Made by a program: the position numbers and the translations under genes. Of a stretch of DNA of 64,000 nt, positions 52,628-62,607 are shown piece by piece (the first letter of the stretch is position 1; each line of letters begins with the position of its first letter). The stretch lies in assembly GCA_007922225.1 (NCBI GenBank), contig ML679995.1, positions 2,743,928 through 2,807,927 on the forward strand. Reading direction: 5' to 3'. Under the pieces are notes generated by a model, which saw nothing but the letters and a program-made list of their open reading frames with translations, searched no databases and had not been told where the DNA came from. Source of the stretch: Emydura subglobosa. Its lineage: Eukaryota > Chordata > Testudines > Chelidae.

Positions 52628-53500
52628 TGTTAAGGGTAAACGTGAAGCTATGGAGTCCCTCGGTTTGATGTTACTAGGCCGAGTTTAAGACCAGACAGCC
52701 TAGCCTGGGTAAAGGTGGTAAACAGGTCTATCCTAGACAAAGGAGGGCGGGTGTACCTCAGCTTACGTATTAGCAGTAAACAAAGCCATCGAGCTAAACC
52801 AGTGGGGGGTTATTCTGCTCCTAAACTTGTGAGACAGAGAATTAACATTGGTTCCAGCCCCCCAGAGAGACACGGGAGGTGAATCCCCAGGAAGCCTTCG
52901 GGTCTGTAAGACAAAAACGTCCCTTTGGGGATATGAGGAACAGAGACAGACTCCGTCTTCATCCTTCACCTTAGGAGACAAAGCAACCAAGCGATTTGAT
53001 CTCTGGGATGGTCCCTGGCCAGTAAAAGCTGGAAAAGAGACGGAGGGTGAGAGAAACTGTCCTGAACAAAGATTGTATCTCACTAGATTAAGGTTTAGTC
53101 TTTTAGATGTGAGTTTTTGCTTATTTGCCTGTGACCATCTCTGCCTTTATTCCTTTCACTTGGTATCACTCAATCAATGTTCTTCTGCTAATACGCTTAT
53201 TTTGCTTCCCCTATAAATCATCCATGCTGGGTACGTTGGGTAATGTGTGAGCTTTGAGCAAGCCGACAGGTTGGCGTGTTTTACTGTCTCTGGAGAGGCA
53301 GCGAACATCACACTCTCTCTGTAAAGGGGGAGGGACCGGTCCCTGATGCAGCATGGTTAGGGGTGAATATGGGGATGGGAGGGGGATAAGGTGAGTGTGC
53401 CAGGAGTATCCGGGTAGGGCAAAGCCAGGGGGAGGCTGGTAAGCTATCACAAGACACCCAAGGTTACAGAACAGATGGTGACTGAATCCATTACTGGCCT
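52628..53500 (+). mobile_element. LTR-type block, sense
   Basis: Starts 'tgttaagggtaaacgtgaag', then 'gtccctcggtttgatgttac'. In the second half come 'aggtttagtcttttagatgt', 'cctgtgaccatctctgcctt' and 'acgcttattttgcttcccc', where the family has an AATAAACTTATTTT polyadenylation stretch (worn here). This order fits a turtle LTR I recall. The right edge and target duplication were not found. Confidence 0.55.
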
Positions 53501-53534
53501 GGGGGGAGCCCACCACATCACACAGAGAAACTAG

Positions 53535-53720
53535 ACTCATTCTCTGCTCTGCCACAGACTCTCTGGGTGATCTTGGCCACGTCACTTAATGTACATTCTA
53601 CCTCAGTTCCCCATGGGTAAAATGAGAGTAATACTTCCCCGGCTCCCAGGGGCGCTGTGAGGATGAAATGCATTAATGATCGGGAGGCGCTCACACGCTG
53701 TGTTATAGATAGAGACCATA
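53535..53720 (+). repeat. MIR-like core SINE, sense
   Basis: 'ctctgctctgccacagactc', 'gggtgatcttggccacgtca', 'ccccatgggtaaaatgagag' and 'cgctgtgaggatgaaatgca' follow the canonical MIR order, including the '3-prime' GGATGAAATG stretch. One of the better MIR copies. Confidence 0.9.
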
Positions 53721-54404
53721 AATAGAGAGAGTGTTTCAGAATCCTGGCTCCGGGATGTCTCTGTAGATCTGCATGGTAAGGATGTAGGAAAACTCTTTGA
53801 AAGCATGAAAGTCTTTGGCGTTGTGACTGGGTGTTTGCACTCTGCACCTTTACTGTCAATGCCCAGGGGTCTGGAGTTGACAGGGAGGAACCCTTATATG
53901 TTAGACCCGTCCTTAAGCTGATTAGAAGATGTAACGAGGGGAGACGCAATGTCTAAAGTCAACTCATTGCACTGTGCCGAACACCTCACAAGATACAAAG
54001 AGCTCTGAGCCCGGTCTGAGAGCAGTAAATGCTTTTCCTCCATAGCCCCGGCTCCAGCAGGACTACAGCGCAGGCTGAAATTCCAAGGCCACGTGCGTTC
54101 GCTTCCATCCTTTATAACAGGGGCTAACTTCGCAAAGGAAACGGTGGGACTGGTTTTCAAAACCAGGCTTGCAAAACAGAACAGAAAACGTATGCCTATA
54201 GTTATTGCAGCAAAATCTCTCTTAGGCCCCTAACCGGCCCTCTGCAGGGGCAATTATCCAGAATGAGCATCCATGCAGATCTAACTGTGACCATCAGGCC
54301 CTGTCTGCCTACACTGGTGCCTGGTGTTCATCTCTTCATGAATCACCAGTTCTGATTTTATAGGCATAATTATCTCTTACTGGGGTAGCCTCAGGACCCA
54401 ACTG
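53721..54404. other. unassigned DNA
   Basis: No feature recognised. Confidence 0.35.
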
Positions 54405-54478
54405 GGATCAAGGCCTTATTGCACTGGGCACTGTTCAAACACAGAGCGAGACTCAGTCCCGGCCCCACCTCTGTCTAG
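54405..54478 (-). repeat. SINE tail fragment, antisense
   Basis: 'ccttattgcactgggcactg' + 'ttcaaacacagagcgagact' is the tail segment also seen at 39988 and 59315. Confidence 0.6.
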
Positions 54479-54485
54479 GTGCTTA

Positions 54486-54644
54486 GGGGCTGTCCACAAA
54501 TTATGTAACTCGTATTTTGGTGATTTTCAAGACCCACCCACCTCCTTGTCACATCTTGTGACACTGAAACAAAGATGCTGTCGTGCAAGCGAACTTACGG
54601 ACCCACCCATCCCTTTGTCCACTGCATAATTTATGGACAGTCCC
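54486..54644. mobile_element. short MITE with clear terminal inverted repeats
   Basis: The left end GGGGCTGTCCACAAATTATG and the reverse complement of the right end (GGGACTGTCCATAAATTATG) differ at two of 20 positions. Length is 159 bp. Flanks are 'tta' on the left and 'ttc' on the right; a 3-bp TTA-like site would fit the PIF/Harbinger group, but one side is changed. Confidence 0.78.
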
Positions 54645-54689
54645 TTCTATAGCGCTCAGCCCTGAGCAGTAGAGATCGTGAGGAATTTT

Positions 54690-55100
54690 TGTGCTGACTT
54701 TTTGTTGTTGTTGAAAAATGCCCGTTTGTCAAGAGCAATGATGTTTCAGGACGGGCTCAGTTTCAGCAAATTTCTCAGCTTGAAACGCTTTGAAAAGAAA
54801 AGTTTCAACATTTTCAAAATGACAAACTTTGGTTTTTCCCCCATTGAAAGATGTCTTTGTTTCAAACCACAAACCACTTAGAGTAGAATTTACGTTTATG
54901 GTTGGTTCGGTTTTTTTTAAAAAAAGGTCAAAAGCAGAACGAAGCATTTTGAAAGTATCACAGTGAAATGTTTCCGGGATCTGAGGCTAAAAATTTTTCA
55001 GTTCATGAATTTTTTTTAAAATGTAGACCTTTTGTCATGATTCACGTTGGGAAAATTTCTAAAATCTCTTGGTGGGATGGGAAAACCATTTCCCGCTGAG
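54690..55100. repeat. AT-rich interspersed repeat
   Basis: 'ttgttgaaaaatgcccgttt', 'gtttcaacattttcaaaatg', 'aagcattttgaaagtatcac' and 'aaaatttttcagttcatgaa' continue the gaaa/tttc style of the 34.2-kb repeat over 400 bp. Ends are not defined. Confidence 0.6.
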
Positions 55101-55104
55101 CACC

Positions 55105-55290
55105 TTACACCCATCAGTAGATTTTATTCCTTGCAGTAGGGATCAATTTATCTCTATTTTACAGATGGATCAATGAGGCCCAGGACACAGTAAGCAACTT
55201 GTCCAAGTTCACACGCACAGTCTATGAAAGACCAGAAGGAGAACTCAGATCTTCCAAGTCCCACTCGTGCCCTGCCCTATGGGTCATTCT
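55105..55290 (-). repeat. MIR-like core SINE, antisense
   Basis: 'tctctattttacagatggat' and 'caatgaggcccaggacacag' are followed by 'agcaacttgtccaagttcac', the antisense core. Confidence 0.82.
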
Positions 55291-55424
55291 TTCTACTCTT
55301 GCTGAATCTCAAGCTCCTTAGTTTTCACTCAGTTGCTTCCATTGACTTCCCTGGGAATCTCCCTGATTAAAGACTGAAGAGACCTCAGGATTTGCCCCGA
55401 TAGTCTTAGACCAGGGCTGGTCCA

Positions 55425-55550
55425 AAAGAGTCATACAAAACCTTTTCCACGTCTGAAAATGGAGTTTGTCCAAACTGAAATTTTCTACAGGAACAGAACA
55501 ATGTCATCGGAATAGGCCATCAGAAATATCGAAACACAATGTTCCACTTC
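55425..55550. repeat. AT-rich interspersed repeat fragment
   Basis: 'ccacgtctgaaaatggagtt' + 'ggaataggccatcagaaata' + 'tcgaaacacaatg' resembles part of the 34.2-kb repeat ('ggaagaggccattctgacg' there). Confidence 0.5.
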
Positions 55551-55584
55551 GGGTCGGAGTCGACAGGTCTGTTTGATCTGCCTA

Positions 55585-55680
55585 CAGTGGTCCCTGGGAG
55601 ATGTAGTTCTGGGTTCCATATGCCCCTAATCTACATGATCAGATGTGATCACTGACCAGACTACATCTCCCAGGATGTGC
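55585..55680. repeat. inverted repeat, 15-bp perfect arms
   Basis: CCTGGGAGATGTAGT (55593-55607) is exactly complementary to ACTACATCTCCCAGG (55660-55674), with a 52-bp loop. It is likely the core of a small foldback element. 'ctacaactcccag' motifs recur in vertebrate MITEs. Confidence 0.7.
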
Positions 55681-55814
55681 TACACTCTAATTCCTTTGTC
55701 TGAGCCATCGCGGCATTTCATGGCACTCCCATCACCATGGGGCAGCTTAAACATACTTCTACGTTTTATATGGATAAGACTCCACTAACCCCAGTGGACT
55801 GACGCATGATTTAG

Positions 55815-57515
55815 AATAATAAAATCATAGTAGATGAGACCTGGAAAGGACCTCAGGAGGTATCTAGTCCCACCCCCTGCTCAAAGCAGGACCAACCCCA
55901 ACTAAATCATCCCAGCCAGAGTTTGGTATAGACGGGCCATAAAAACCTCTAAGGATGGAGATTCCACCCCCTCCCTAGGTAACCCATTCCAGTGCTTCAC
56001 CACCCTCCTAGTGACAAAGTTTTTCCTGTTATCCAACTTAGATCTCCCCCACTGCAACTTGAGACCATTGCTCCTTGTTCTTTCATCTGCCACCACCGAG
56101 AACAGCCTAGCTCCATCCTCCCTGGAACCCCCTTTAGGTAGTTGAAGGCCACTATCAAATCCCCCTCATTCTTCTCTTTTGCAGACTAAACAGACCTAGT
56201 TCCTTCAGCCTCCCCTCATAAGTCTTGTGCTCCAGCCCCCTAATCATTTTTGTTGCCCTCCGCTGGACTCTCTCCAATTTCACCACACCCTTCCTGTAGT
56301 GGGGGGCCCAAAATTGGACCAAAATTCACTAGTGCCGAATAGAGGGGAATAATCACTTCCTTCGATCGGCTGGCAATGCTCCTACTAATTCAGTCCAATG
56401 TGCCACTAGCCTTCTTGGCAATAAGGGCACACTGCTGACTCATATCCAGCTTCTTGTTCACTGCAGACCCAGATTCTTCACTGCAGAACTGCTGCCTAGC
56501 CCGTCGGTCCCCAGTCTGTAGCTGTGCCTGGGATTCTTCCGTCCTAAGTACAGGACTCTGCACTTGTCCTTGTTGAAGCTCATCAGATTTCTTTTGGCCC
56601 AATCCTCCAATTTGTCTAGGTCACTCTGTATCCTATCCCCGCTCTCTAGTACATCTACCACTCCCCCCAGCTTAGTGTCATCTGCAAACTTGCTGAGGGT
56701 ACAATCCACCCCATCCTCCAGATCTTTAAAGAAGATTTTGAACAAAACAGGCCCCAGGACTGACCCCTGGGGCACTCTGCTTGATATTGGCTGCCAGCTA
56801 GACATCGAGCCATTGATCACTACCTGTTGAGCCTGACGATTTAGCCAGGTTTCTATCCACCTTATAGTCCATTCATCCAACCCATACTTCTGTAACTTGC
56901 TGGCAAGAATACGAGAGAGACTGTATCAAAAGCTTTGCTAAAGTCAAGGTATATCATGTCCACCGCTTTCCCCACATCCACAGAGCCAGTCACCTCATCA
57001 TAGAAAGCAATCAGGTTGGTCAGGCATGACTTTCCCTTGGAGAATTCATGCTGACCATTCCTGATCATCTTCCTCTCCTCCAAGTGCTTCAAAATGGATT
57101 CCTTGAGGACCTGCTCCATGATTTTTCCAGGGATTGAGGTGAGGCTGACCCGTCTGTAGTTCCCCAGCTCCTCCTTCTTCCTGTTTTTGGAGATGGGCGC
57201 TAGATTTGCCTCTTTCCAAGCATCCAGGATCTGCCCAGATTGACATGAGTTTTCAAAGATAATAGCCAATGGCTCTGCAATCATACCAGCCAACTCCCGC
57301 AGCACCCTCGGGTGCATTGCATCCGGCCCCATGGACTTGTCCATGTCCAGCCTTTCTAAATAGTCCTGGACCTGTTCTTTCAGCACCGAGGGCTGTTCAC
57401 CTCCTCCCCAGTCTGTGCTGCCCAGTGCAGCAGTCTGGGAGCTGACCTTGTCTGCGAAGACAGAGGCAAACGAAGCAGTGAGTACCTCCGCTTTTTCTGA
57501 AGCTGAAGTACTCAA
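55815..57515 (-). mobile_element. CR1 LINE, 5'-truncated, antisense, includes reverse transcriptase
   Basis: The longest CR1 copy in the window, about 1.7 kb. It runs from the 3' end 'aaaatcatagtagatgagac' at 55815 to the region before RT at 57515. It belongs to the young type of 15952, 46841, 58604 and 62608. The tail and C-terminus are worn in several places. Confidence 0.95.
56458..57515 (-). pseudogene. CR1 ORF2 reverse-transcriptase domain, two open pieces
   Basis: The RT copies element RNA into the nicked target. Piece one (57515-56862, 217 codons): 'LERLDMDKSMGPDAMHPR', 'WKEANLAPISKN', 'NYRRVSLTSIPGKIMEQV', 'GQHEFSKGKSCLTNLIAF' and 'MIYLDFSKAFDTV', the last holding the first catalytic Asp. 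A frameshift follows at about 56920-56865. Piece two (56880-56458): 'VPQGSVLGPVLF' and 'LSKFADDTKLGGVV', with the catalytic F-A-D-D pair intact. Then comes '[18 protein letters not shown]'. All RT catalytic Asp residues seem present, but the frame is broken at least once and the endonuclease is missing. Confidence 0.93.
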
Positions 57516-58099
57516 TTTACACCAGTCTAAGTGACGTCAGAATCTGGGCATTGGACTGCAAGTTCCATAGGCCACCAGCCCTGTCTGCCACCTTCCCCTT
57601 ACAGCTCTGAGCTGTGTGCTCGGCACACACCAGTGGATCTGCAATGGCTTGTAGATCATCCACTATTTTGCGGTACCAGGGACGGCTGCGCCCTGCTTTG
57701 ATTGTGCCTGATTAACATGCATGCAGGCCAGGTTTGACAGTCACCGGGGAGGGATGATCATGAGCTTTTAGAAGGTGAATGACGGGGCCAGCGCTGGCTG
57801 GATTGACAGGCTCGTTAGACAGCTAGCTCCCTCCTTAGCTTGCTCTCAGAAGAGCCTTTGCTTTTGTCACCTCCTGAGGAAGCTGCTTTGTCTGCAAGCT
57901 GTCATTTGACTGTCACGGAACGAAGCTTGGGTTGTTGTTCCCCACAGGAACCAGAGACGCATGGGGCAGCGCGGAGCCATGGGACGTGGACAAATATCTC
58001 GGGGCAGTGGAAATATTGTCAGCTCAGACAGCAGCAGTGCAGACAGCCCTTGGCGTGGTGGTTTGGATGTAAAATCCACCCCTCTCTAGCTGAGGTATT
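57516..58099. other. unassigned DNA
   Basis: No feature recognised. Confidence 0.35.
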
Positions 58100-58390
58100 T
58101 ATTCGGCCCCCATCACCGTAGTGTCTGAGCACCTCCCAGTCGTTAACATAGGTCCCACGAGGCAAGGCAGGGCTGTTATCCCACATTACTGCTGGGAAAC
58201 TGAGGCACAGATTGGCTATGGCCCAGATTCTCACAGGGGCCTAACTCCCGTAGAGCTCAGTAGGAGTTAGGCAGCTAACCACCCTTCCAGACCTGTGTCT
58301 GTGTGACATGCCCAAGGTCACCTCCGACGCCGGTGGTGGAGCTGGGAATGGAACCGGGTCTCCCGAATCCAACCCCAATTCATTTTGCAC
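58100..58390 (-). repeat. MIR-like SINE, antisense, split by a small MITE
   Basis: 'ttactgctgggaaactgagg' + 'cacagattggctatg' is the antisense core. It resumes as 'tgtgacatgcccaaggtcac' and 'gagctgggaatggaaccggg' after an insert at about 58220-58300. Confidence 0.82.
58220..58300. mobile_element. palindromic MITE nested in the MIR
   Basis: 'ggcccagattctcacagggg' + 'cctaactccc' on one side and 'gtaggagttaggcagctaac' type sequence on the other fold back on each other (taactcc/ggagtta). Same type as at 3308 and 59680. Confidence 0.65.
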
Positions 58391-58603
58391 AGAACAGAGG
58401 CTCCCCAGCCCTCGGTCATGGATATAGGAGTCGCAGGTGACCTGTCAAGGGATTGGCAGACGAGGTCTGTCAAAATTGCTGGTGTGGCACATTGAGAAAG
58501 GGCAACTCAGTAGGGGCAAAACTGCTCCAGGAATGCAGGACTCACCAGCGGCACCTGTTGACAAATAGGGCATTTGTTTGGTCTTATGTACGTGTGTGAT
58601 AGG

Positions 58604-59295
58604 AACATCATAGAAGATGAGGGTTGGAAGGGACCTCAAAGCAGGACCAACCCCAACTAAACCATCCCAGCCAGGGCTTTGTCAGGCCAGGCCTTGAAAA
58701 CCTCTAAGGATGGAGATTCCACCCCCTCCCTAGGTAACCCATCCCAGTGCTTCACCACCCTCCTGGGGGAAATATCCAACCTAGACCTCCCCCACTGCAA
58801 CTTGAGACCATTGCTCCTTGTTCTGTCATCTGCCACCACCGAGAACAGCCTAGCTCCATCCTCCCTGGAACCCCCTTTCAGGTAGTTAAAGGCTGCTATC
58901 AAATCCCCCCTCATTCTTCTCTTCTGCAGACTAAACAAGCCCAGTTCCCTCAGCCTCTCCTCATAAGTCTTGTGCTCCAGCCCCCTCATCATTTTTGTTG
59001 CCCTCCGCTGGACTCTCTCCAATTTGTCCACATCCTTCCTGTAGTGGGGGGCCCAAAACTGGAAGCAATGCTCCAAACGTGGCCTCACCAGTGCCGAATA
59101 GAGGGGAATAATCACTGCCTGCGACCTGCTGGCAATGCTCCTACTAATGCAGCCCAATATACCATTAGCCTTCTTGGCAACCAGGGCACACTGCTGACTC
59201 ATATCCAGCTTTTTATCCACTGTTACCCCCAGGTCCTTTTCTGCAGAACTGCTGCCCAGCCAGTCGGTCCCCAGTCTGTAGCTGTGCATGGCAGA
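58604..59295 (-). mobile_element. CR1 LINE, young type, antisense, with 210-codon open C-terminal ORF2
   Basis: From the 3' end 'atcatagaagatgagggttg' to about 59295. The minus-strand frame 59289-58657 is open for 210 codons: '[18 protein letters not shown]', '[18 protein letters not shown]', '[18 protein letters not shown]', '[16 protein letters not shown]' and '[17 protein letters not shown]'. Compared with 62608 a segment after 'SRLDI' is four residues shorter. The deletion is therefore in frame. Another short deletion removes part of the terminal tail near 58640. 5'-truncated before the RT active site. Confidence 0.95.
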
Positions 59296-59314
59296 TAGTT
59301 TTCACTGCCATGGT

Positions 59315-59460
59315 TATCACTATTATTTAATACCTGTATTGCAGCTGTGCACATCGATTGGGACTGGTGAGCCATTGAGCTGCACGGACACGTAGCAGGA
59401 GACAGCCTGCCCCACAGAGCTTGTGATCTAGAGAGACAAGACAGAGAATGGACACACAAG
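59315..59460 (-). repeat. SINE tail fragment, antisense
   Basis: 'actattatttaatacctgta' start, then 'cagcctgccccacagagctt' + 'gtgatctagagagacaagac' match the tail of the composite SINE at 39988. Confidence 0.7.
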
Positions 59461-59464
59461 CCAA

Positions 59465-59765
59465 ACATTAATCCTCTGTACTTTTATAGCACTTTCCATA
59501 ACGTCAGAGACAATAACGAATGAAGCCTTAACCTCCTTGCCAGGCTGGGAGTTCATATCACCCCCATCTTACAAAGGGGAACCTGAAGGAGAGGGCGATC
59601 AAATGACGTGCCCAAGGACACAAAGGAAGTCTGTGGCAGAGTCAGGAAAATAACATTGTTTGCCTGACACTCAAGCCCAGGCCCCCAAAGATATCTGGAA
59701 GTTATGAATCTAAATACCAGTGAGGATCTGAGCCCCAGTCCTGTGCTCTCCACACTAGACAACGC
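59465..59765 (-). repeat. MIR-like SINE, antisense, split by a small MITE
   Basis: 'cccccatcttacaaagggga' and 'gacgtgcccaaggacacaaa' are the antisense core, then 'gtggcagagtcaggaaaata'. After an insert at 59680-59736 the SINE ends with 'agtcctgtgctctccacact'. Confidence 0.78.
59680..59736. mobile_element. palindromic MITE remnant nested in the MIR
   Basis: 'ggcccccaaagatatctgga' on the left and 'ataccagtgaggatctgagc' + 'ccc' on the right are diverged copies of the 'gggcccagatcctcaaaggt' type end. Shortened interior. Confidence 0.55.
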
Positions 59766-60180
59766 TCCCTTTCTAAAAACCTCTCCTACAGGGGATTTCC
59801 TCAGCGGCTTTGCATTTATGCTGAGTTTTGGGGAAACGACTCCATTTTTCAATTAGTTGCCATCACGTTGCAAGCACTCGAAGGTAAGTGTTGCTGCAGA
59901 TGGATGGCTGCTGGCACGGTTCCCAGCGCTCCCAGGACATGGAAGGAGCCTGGAGTTTTTGAAATGTGTGATTGTGCGGAACTGCTGATTACTTCTGAGG
60001 CCAGATCAAAAGCCCTTTGAACCCTTTGGGGAGAGTCCGGTCGACTTCAGTGGGCTTTAGATCAAGCCTTTAGCGGCCTATGGATGGATGGAAAAATGAA
60101 AGAAAGATTTGACTAATTTCCCGGACAATATAATACAAAGCCTTAATTATAACCACCGATGCTTTGGGTTGGCATACATG
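59766..60180. other. unassigned DNA
   Basis: No feature recognised. Confidence 0.35.
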
Positions 60181-60184
60181 TGCC

Positions 60185-60410
60185 GAGGAGAGGCGTGCAA
60201 GTGTGCCGTGTGCACCAAGGAGAGGCGTGCAAGTGTAGTGTGCCGTGCGCGCCGAGGAGAGGCGTGCAAATGTAGTGTGCTGTGGACACAGAGGAGAGGC
60301 GTGCAAGTGTGCCGTGCACGCCGAGGAGAGGCGTGCAAATGTAGTGTGCTGTGGACCCAGAGGAGAGGTGTGCAAGTGTTCCGTGCACGCCGAGGAGAGG
60401 CGTGCAAATG
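60185..60410. repeat. minisatellite, alternating 32- and 37-bp units
   Basis: Seven copies of the core 'gaggagaggcgtgcaa' start at 60185, 60217, 60254, 60291, 60323, 60360 and 60392, giving spacings 32, 37, 37, 32, 37 and 32. Short units contain 'gtgtgccgtgcacgcc', long units 'atgtagtgtgctgtggaca'. One short plus one long unit make 69 bp, or 23 codons. That explains Cys-rich open frames up to about 130 codons on both strands. These are repeat artefacts, not genes. Confidence 0.95.
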
Positions 60411-61337
60411 TGTTATGTGTTTGTGAAGGAAGCACGAAGCTGTAATTAAGGCTTTGCGTGCTCTGTGCAGCGTCTCTCCTCGTCTCTTGAAGGCAGAGGG
60501 ACGTCGTCTGTGAGGAGCTCGGCGCACCCAGTGCTGTGTGGGCATAAACTAGGCCTTTGCTTACGGGCCAGACGCGTCAGTCAAACCCTGGCACAAGCCA
60601 CCGCTACCCCTTGAGCTAACGCTAACTGCAAGGAAGCAGCCGGCTTTGCTGGGCCCAGCTGCCAGAGGGCGCGGCGACCCTACGTACTAAGCCAGCGGCC
60701 ACTCAACATGCCCGGCTGGAGCAGGAGCTGCTGCAACATGCACGTTTGGGGCCAGGCAGGGCATTGCCGAGATGGGTTATGAAGTATTTCACGGCGCAGA
60801 GGTGCAGAAGGGGTTAAAGCATTAGCACGGAGCCTCTCCTAGGATTTGTCACACAAGCCTTCCCCTTTCTGTGCAGACACCATCAGATTAGGAATTAATT
60901 ATAAATGTGAATAGAAAAATCACTTTGTTTAAAAAAAAAAAACCAACAAAAAACCGGAGCTGTACATTAAAAACAAATTACGCTCTGCAGGCAGGTGAAC
61001 CGGGACCTGCCAGGCAATCGGGAAGGCAGCGTGCGGGCGGTAATTGAAAAAGTGAGGGACGAGCAAGCGACTCCCCCATCAGCATAATAGCTCCCGACGC
61101 ACCCGTGCAATACCGAAGGGAAACAATCCGTGCCGGAGACTGGAGCAGAGCAGCCCGGATGCGCTGCGTGGCCGCCCAAGCTGCCTTCGTTCAACAGCGC
61201 TGGCTGGGTTGAGTTCCTACAGGGGGATGTGAGGGAAAATACACTGAAAACTCAACCACATCTTGTTATTCGACTCCGGTCCCTTTTCCAGGCTATTTTC
61301 ATTTTCCCTTTTTGGCGGGCCTGGGGCAACCATTCAT
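60411..61337. other. unassigned DNA with an AT-motif patch
   Basis: Repeat-poor. At 60886-61060 'gattaggaattaattataaa', 'acattaaaaacaaattacgc', 'gcaggcaggtgaaccgggac' and 'gcggtaattgaaaaagtg' combine ATTA cores with an E-box-like CAGGTG. A 12-A run lies at 60931-60942. Possible conserved non-coding element; inference only. Confidence 0.4.
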
Positions 61338-61470
61338 AACAACGAACGTTCCCGGTCAGACCGATGGGCCATCCAACCCAGTGCCCGGTCTGCAGACAGC
61401 GGCCAAAGGCAGGTTCTTCAGAGGGAATGAACAGAACAGGGCGTCATGATGTGATCCATCCCGTCGGCCC
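61338..61470 (-). mobile_element. CR1-type tail fragment, antisense
   Basis: 'cggtcagaccgatgggccat' + 'ccaacccagtgcccggtctg' + 'cagacagcggccaaaggcag' and 'ttcagagggaatgaacagaa' match the antisense CR1 tail of the 27837 type. Confidence 0.8.
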
Positions 61471-62605
61471 GTCTACCCCACGCCCTCGTCCTGCAAGGTC
61501 TGTCGGTTGCTGTGGCTGCGAGGTGGTGCCCCGCTCCGGGCAGAGGGAATACGGAAACCCTCTCATCAGGGACGGACCTCGATTTGTCACAGGTGAAATC
61601 CATCTTCTCGGGAATTACTCAAAGTCTTCGCCCTGGCTGGGACCCCGGAGGAGTCACTGCATGCTGGCCTGGGCTGGGGCCCAAGCAGAACCAGGGTGCT
61701 GTCTGTAGATCATGGCTGAAGCAAGACAGGAGACCCCACTCTGGGTTCTGAGCCAGGATTTCGGCTTAACCCAAGAAGAGACTATCCCAGAGGAAGCCGT
61801 GGTAAGTCGCACCAAACCTAAGTGCGTGGCCGTTCTCAATGTGTCCGCTGGCCCCCTAACAAAACGCTGAGCCCCAAGTGTTGTCATTGAAACCTTCCAA
61901 TACCCCCTCGCCCCCAGTCTCCTGGGACTTGACATGCGTGGTCACCGATTCCTGGCAGTGTGACGAGCATGCGGCTAAGCGCTATCCTGCACTGCTCCCT
62001 CCCCAGGCTGTCCCTGGGGTAAGCCCTTTCTGCTTTACATGCTCCAGCCTTTCCGTATTTTGACCAAGAAGTTGCCAGCCCCCTGCAGGGGGACGAGTCT
62101 CCACCACGCTCTGCTCCTGGGAAGGCCAGCGAGACTTGGCCGCCGAGGAAACCAACCAATTTCACCCTCCTTATGCTCTGGTACCGTCTGCTTCTAACAC
62201 ACGGCGAGGGCCTACATCCTTCGGAGAGCTCTTTGTGGCCCAGTTTGTTCGCTGTCCAACCCACAGGCACGGTGGGCAGAACTGGGGGTCCAAGAAAAGG
62301 GGTTTTCCTTTGTTTTCCATTCTTTCTTTCATTGGGAGTGAACCTAAATGAGCAGCCCCATGCGGCAGACCTGCCCCGCTCTTCAGCAGGTGTCAAACTG
62401 GTTTACCCAGCCGAATAGCTGCCCCATGACAGAATCCCAGCAAAGCCCCAGCAGGAGTCAGTTATCCCCTCTCCCGTGTGGTTGGGCAGAGTGGCTCTAA
62501 CCCGAATCCCTGCTTGAGATCCCCTAGGTTCCCCTCATCCGGCCCATTCCCTCTACTCAGTGTTCCCTGCAGTCCGGTCTCCTGAGCTTCCATCGCTTCC
62601 CTAGC
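61471..62605. other. unassigned DNA
   Basis: No repeat recognised over 1.1 kb. A 170-codon minus ORF (62396-61884) has no domain and overlaps other frames. Confidence 0.35.
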
Positions 62606-62607
62606 GA

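Noticed and set aside
60109..60545. Cys-rich open frames of 105 and 132 codons on opposite strands
   Set aside because: They coincide with the 32/37-bp minisatellite whose 69-bp pair is a multiple of three. Frames on both strands stay open for that reason, and no domain or start context supports a gene.
61884..62396. 170-codon minus-strand ORF
   Set aside because: No domain, overlapping ORFs on the other strand and no repeat or exon evidence.
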